Assembly: GCF_902150065.1 (NCBI RefSeq)
Contig: NC_043995.1
Location: 25,986,001 to 26,050,000, forward strand
Source: Myripristis murdjan
Taxonomy: Eukaryota > Chordata > Actinopteri > Holocentriformes > Holocentridae
Reading direction: 5' to 3'
Length of the DNA: 64,000 nucleotides
Shown here: positions 60,601 to 64,000 of the stretch, one piece after another
Position numbering within the stretch: the first letter of the stretch is position 1
How the letters are laid out: the number at the start of each line of letters is the position of its first letter
Position numbers and translations under genes: made by a program
The notes under the pieces: model-generated
Databases searched by the model: none
Seen by the model: only the letters and a program-made list of their open reading frames with translations
What the model was told of the DNA's origin: nothing

Positions 60601-61821
60601 TCACATCACTGGGTTTTATTGAAGCTTCACCCCTGAGAGGGTCCACATCCCCTCTGCAGCCCCTCGTCCCTCACCGTCTCAGCAGTGGACGGCCTCTTGC
60701 TCCTCCACTCCATGCTCTTCCTGTTGACCTGCAGGTCGGCCCTTAGGCTGCGCAGCATCCTCTCCAGGTGGCCCTTCTCCCTCTGCAGCTTGGTGCCCTC
60801 CTGCGTCACCCTCCCGGCCTGCCTGCGCAGCCGGCCCTCCACCTCCCTCACCCTGCGCATGTACCCAGCGGCTACCGCAACACTGGCGCCCGCACACTGC
60901 TCACGAAAGCTGGGAGGGGGGAACGGGGCCACACACGTCCTTTGGGTGGCCTTAGGGAATTTAAGGAAAATTACTTGTGATTCTCAAAAATGGGAGATAG
61001 GTGGAATTAGAGATTTTGAGTTAAATGTGACCAGAAATTCCTTTTTCTTACGATGGCTGATTGGGTATGACTGTAAAATCTCATAACAGCCAAGATACTG
61101 ATGCTATTGACCAAATGAAAAAGTCAATTTTATATTTTAGTATAGATTACACCTAAAGTAAGGCAATAATGCAATAATGATTTTATTGCACTTGATATTT
61201 CATCTCGTGTGGCTTAAAATTTTATTATAAAATGGTTGTAGCTCTTTCTTGTAGCTCTTTTTCTCCTCAGCCCAGGGTATCTTATACTTCTTACTGATAA
61301 TGCTGAAATATGTCAGTATCAGATTATTAGGAAGACTTTCAAGTGTTAGGCCTATCCTCTAAGCTGTGTGGCTTCAGCTGGGTGACCAATTTCCAATTTA
61401 TCAGTTTGATCAACTTCTTGTGAAACATGAGTCATTGCTCCACTTGTCGTCAGGTAAAACTGGTTTAGAAATGTTGGTTTCATGAATATTCACGGGGCTT
61501 TTTGTCGCCCGTGTTGGCACATCTGTCTTTTTGTCTCACCATCGTCCCTGTGGTTTGGGGTCTCGACATCTTAGTTTTGCAGATGGAGTCTCGTCTGTTT
61601 CCACATTCCTCCTCCGCGATCTTATCTTCGGCCTCCTCTGCATCTGTCCGCTGTGGGGAGAAACCGGCGGCGCAGCTCCGGGGGCGGACGCTTGTCCCGG
61701 GCTGTCTGGCCCAAGTCTGCCCAACCATGCGCTCCGCGCGTCGGATGGAGCGCACCGTCCCGTCGCGCCACGACCGCGGTCCGATGGTCACCGAGCCGAG
61801 AGGAACAGACAGGACCTGCAT
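57357..61821 (-). CDS. tektl1: tektin-like protein (TEKTL1/CCDC105-like)
   Basis: Tektins and the tektin-like TEKTL1 form coiled-coil filaments inside doublet microtubules of sperm flagella. Eight exons fit in phase: 61540-61821, 60675-60896, 59956-60060, 59322-59463, 58694-58860, 58502-58597, 58299-58412 and 57357-57554, giving 441 aa, near tektin length. Long helical stretches are seen ([52 protein letters not shown]). Residues 354-362 read RPLVQVYQR, in the place where tektins have RPNVELCRD, and are followed by [11 protein letters not shown] Pro/Ser-rich loop lies at about 230-250. The acceptor of exon 2 was chosen at 60896 because the upstream AG gives a stop in this phase. The name rests on motif order, not on a search; a divergent tektin is the alternative. 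Confidence 0.7.
57570..57602. repeat. (CA)n microsatellite
   Basis: About 16 CA units, 16 bp upstream (transcript sense) of the last tektin-like exon, so a (UG)n run precedes that acceptor. Confidence 0.95.
57815..57990. repeat. fold-back repeat family copy in the tektin-like gene
   Basis: Arms ATAATCCCACTTGTTTCCAG (left) and TGCATTGGAAACTGGTGG (right) match the family in fli1b introns. The middle (TTCTTGATCCTAGTGGCC) is in the orientation of the 42.4-kb copy. Confidence 0.65.
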
Positions 61822-62212
61822 TTTATTAAATATATAGTTTGATCCTTAAGATATGAGTCACTATCGGCTTGTACCGTCCAGAGTAATGTGATGAAATATC
61901 TGTAGCGCACTGCAAACCATCCGCTGTGAGAACGTGTTTTTATAAAGTGTTGAACTCCATAGCAACAGTTTCTTTAGTAACCAGAAACTCGGGGTAGCCT
62001 GGTGATTGGATCGTGCAGACCAGGGGAGGAATGGTGTCAGTCAGCAGTGACTTTGACTGCAATTTAATAGCTCGAGATCATATTGCCTGTGGACTATATG
62101 ATGCAGACCAATAGAAACATCCACAGGTCACCTATAAGCCAAGCACAGCATCACTGGCCATATGATAGGAAATGAAATAAAAGCAGCTCTGAACACAAAT
62201 GTGATTTAGATC
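61822..62212. other. tektin-like promoter and short intergenic gap
   Basis: About 390 bp between the tektin-like start codon and the poly-A site of the next gene, both on the minus strand. No TATA box or coding frame was seen. Confidence 0.4.
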
Positions 62213-62219
62213 AGAGTAT

Positions 62220-62225
62220 TTTATT
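62220..62225 (-). terminator. polyadenylation signal of the right-edge gene
   Basis: AATAAA on the minus strand about 910 bp past the stop codon at 63133, defining a 3'UTR of roughly 0.9 kb. Confidence 0.55.
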
Positions 62226-63132
62226 CTCTTGAGTTAAAAGAAAGGAAATACAGATCCACTACCAGAAACAGAGAAAAAAACAACACATGTAAACAATGAA
62301 GTTGATTCAATAAAGGTTACAAAAAAGTAAAAGTAAAGCCACATACAAAAGGAGACAAAAGAGCAATGTAAAATAAATTACTTTGGTCCTGACCATATTC
62401 CCCCTCCTTGACATTTAAAGTGCCCAGCAAGTACTGTAAACAAAAAATGGCAGTACTTTACCAAGAAACTACAGGGCTCAACAGGACAAAAAAGATTAAA
62501 AACAACAGAAAAAAACAAAAGCACTGACTAAGAGGACAAACATCACCAAGAGGTTTAGAGAAAATTGACTCGTACCCTCTCCTGTCCTGAAGGACAAACT
62601 ATAGACAATAGCTCACGCAAATTCCACGTCCATTCATGCCAGTTAGAAATGCGTCAGCAACCATCCCACCACATGAAATGAAATCTAATCCTCATCGCCT
62701 AGCCATTATACCCCATACATTCAAAATCAACTAAATACAGCAATGTGATCAATTTTATATCAAGTATCGAATATCCAGCGACAAGACACTAGACCTTGAC
62801 GTCGCTCCATACTGAAAACAATCAGGTTGTGTTCCACTAAAACTGAAATGACTGTGCTGATTCACTTCAGAGGGTTAAGTAGTCAATATGGAATATTAAA
62901 TTCTCCTTTGGCCCACGCCAGAACAATGCATGCCTGCGAATACAAACCATAGTATTGAAAAAAAAAAATGAAACAAACAAAAAAAAAAACAACAAAAAAT
63001 TAAATAGACTCAAAAATGCGCCACAATAAATATGCTGCTGAGGCGAAATGTGGCGCAGAAAGTGCAAGTTACTCTCCCGTCTCTGTGCAGTACGAGTGCA
63101 TCTTGTCAGTGTGTTAACGCAGCCGTCCTCCC

Positions 63133-63237
63133 TCATAGCGTGTGTTTGACGGCAGACACGGGCTCATACTTGTTGTGCAGGTTCTGCTGCAGCTCTCTGA
63201 ACATACAGTCCCGCTCCTCAGCGTCCAGGAGGATTTG
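63133..63237 (-). CDS. last coding exon of an unrecognised gene (partial)
   Basis: An acceptor (AATGTAG) at 63238 opens a 34-codon frame ending in TGA at 63133. It reads QILLDAEERDCMFRELQQNL, then HNKYEPVSAVKHTL. The segment is charged and helical up to about residue 22, so it looks like the end of a coiled-coil or helical domain. I do not recognise the protein. All upstream exons lie beyond the window. The entry phase of 0 is assumed because the whole exon is open in that frame. The downstream 0.9 kb ends in a clean poly-A signal and has few competing frames, which supports a real 3' end. Confidence 0.6.
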   Translation of the reverse strand, partial: QILLDAEERDCMFRELQQNLHNKYEPVSAVKHTL

Positions 63238-64000
63238 CTACATTAAAGAAAAAAACAAAAATCACCATCATCAGGCCAGTGCATTAAAATTATGACTTCA
63301 AGATGATATTCACTCTTCACTATTTGCAGATTCGGTGTTGACGGATGAAATTTGCTTGTTAAATTTTGATCTCAAACACCAAGATGTATCGTTAAAATAA
63401 TTTCAACTGCACTGAACGATGCAGCACTCAAATGACTTGAGTAGGAGTTCATAGATCAGCCACTAGAGGGCCTCCTCTTTCAATGATACATCAACCTGTG
63501 CTGGTCACTGCATTCAAGTGTTGTCATCACCTCCACCAACAAGAATCAGACGGGGTTATGATTTCTCATCATTCTGTTTGTTTGTTTGTTTGCTAACAGG
63601 ATATCTCTAAAGGTTATAAATGCATTTGCATGAAACTTTGTGAAAAGGATTTGGATGTGGCAAGGAACTTGGGAGGAATTGATTGATTTTTCACACTGAT
63701 TGTGCAAAGGTGGGTGCTGCAATGGGCCTGATTAACTTATGGTGAATATCCAACATGTAGAACTGACATATCTTGACAGAGGTACACGCTCTACTTAGTG
63801 CTTTCTAGTTTATTTATTTGGAGGATCCACTTTCCCTTATCTGCCTCTACTAAAGTTACTCACTTATTCACTTACTCAAAATGCAGGGTCTCTTGTAGCT
63901 GCATTGTGTTATCTTCTGTTGATTTCTCTGTATCTGAATATTTCATTTTTTAGACCATAACTTGCCCGTGGCCCCTGCTCTTTTACCTCTATGAGTTTGT
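63238..64000 (-). other. intron of the right-edge gene, to the window edge
   Basis: No further exon was recognised on the minus strand. Most of it appears to be intron, including a dispersed repeat at about 63530-63815. Confidence 0.4.
63530..63815. repeat. dispersed teleost repeat, family not named
   Basis: TTTGTTTGTTTGCTAACAGG, then GCATTTGCATGAAACTTTGT, and finally GTACACGCTCTACTTAGTGC follow in the order of a common metazoan interspersed repeat (TTTGTTAGCAGGAT, then CATGAAACTTGGTGG, then GCGCTCTACTGAGTGC). It is degenerate and non-coding. Confidence 0.5.

Noticed and set aside
1-64000. CRISPR arrays, bacterial operons, rRNA genes, LTR or virus-derived elements
   Set aside because: No regularly spaced direct repeats, no rRNA signatures and no capsid, envelope or LTR pairs were recognised; the repeats found are satellites, SINE/LINE pieces and DNA-transposon MITEs.

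Overview
The window looks like nuclear DNA of a teleost fish, probably a percomorph. The evidence is spliced genes with GT/AG introns, an etv2-fli1b pair, a caspase with an N-terminal pyrin domain (PYD), a ZP3-type egg-coat gene, and many fish repeat families (CR1/L2-type LINEs, DNA-transposon MITEs, CA/GA/GAA microsatellites). No bacterial, viral or CRISPR content was seen. All gene models were built by hand from splice sites and reading phase; every full model closes in frame.

Layout. 0.35-6 kb: a THAP9-like P-element transposase gene with all introns recognisable but broken by a few lesions, with tRNA-derived SINE units in its largest intron. 6-14.4 kb: a repeat-rich tract with LINE pieces, an (ATA)n tract, a 279-bp Harbinger-like MITE with TTA target duplications, a relic of a PYD exon, a 627-bp hAT-like MITE, a 5'-truncated LINE with an intact reverse-transcriptase ORF, a transposon-like unit carrying a decayed exon, and a 57-bp minisatellite. 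14.8-20 kb (minus): a complete eight-exon PYD-caspase (caspase-1/caspa type, 372 aa). 23.4-23.7 kb (minus): a second, intact PYD exon with the same length and splice phase. 25-29.6 kb (minus): etv2, seven coding exons, 363 aa. 32.5-47.9 kb (plus): fli1b, nine coding exons, 458 aa, including an 18-nt first coding exon and a 7.3-kb first intron. 48.4-51.7 kb (minus): a ZP3-like gene, 541 aa, with a Lys/Thr repeat tail. 53.6-56 kb (minus): a 125-aa Ly6/uPAR GPI-type protein resembling Bouncer/SPACA4. 57.4-61.8 kb (minus): a tektin-like gene (TEKTL1/CCDC105-like), 441 aa. 62.2-64 kb (minus): the last coding exon and 3'UTR of an unrecognised gene.

How they fit together. The caspase and second PYD exon belong to inflammasome signalling; the window holds three PYD sequences within 16 kb. 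etv2 and fli1b are head to head, and both family members are endothelial/haematopoietic master regulators, so the 3-kb interval between them and the long fli1b intron are the likely regulatory space. The right third places an egg-coat gene, a Bouncer-like gamete gene and a sperm-axoneme-type gene side by side on one strand. Names rest on recognised motifs and gene order, not on database searches.
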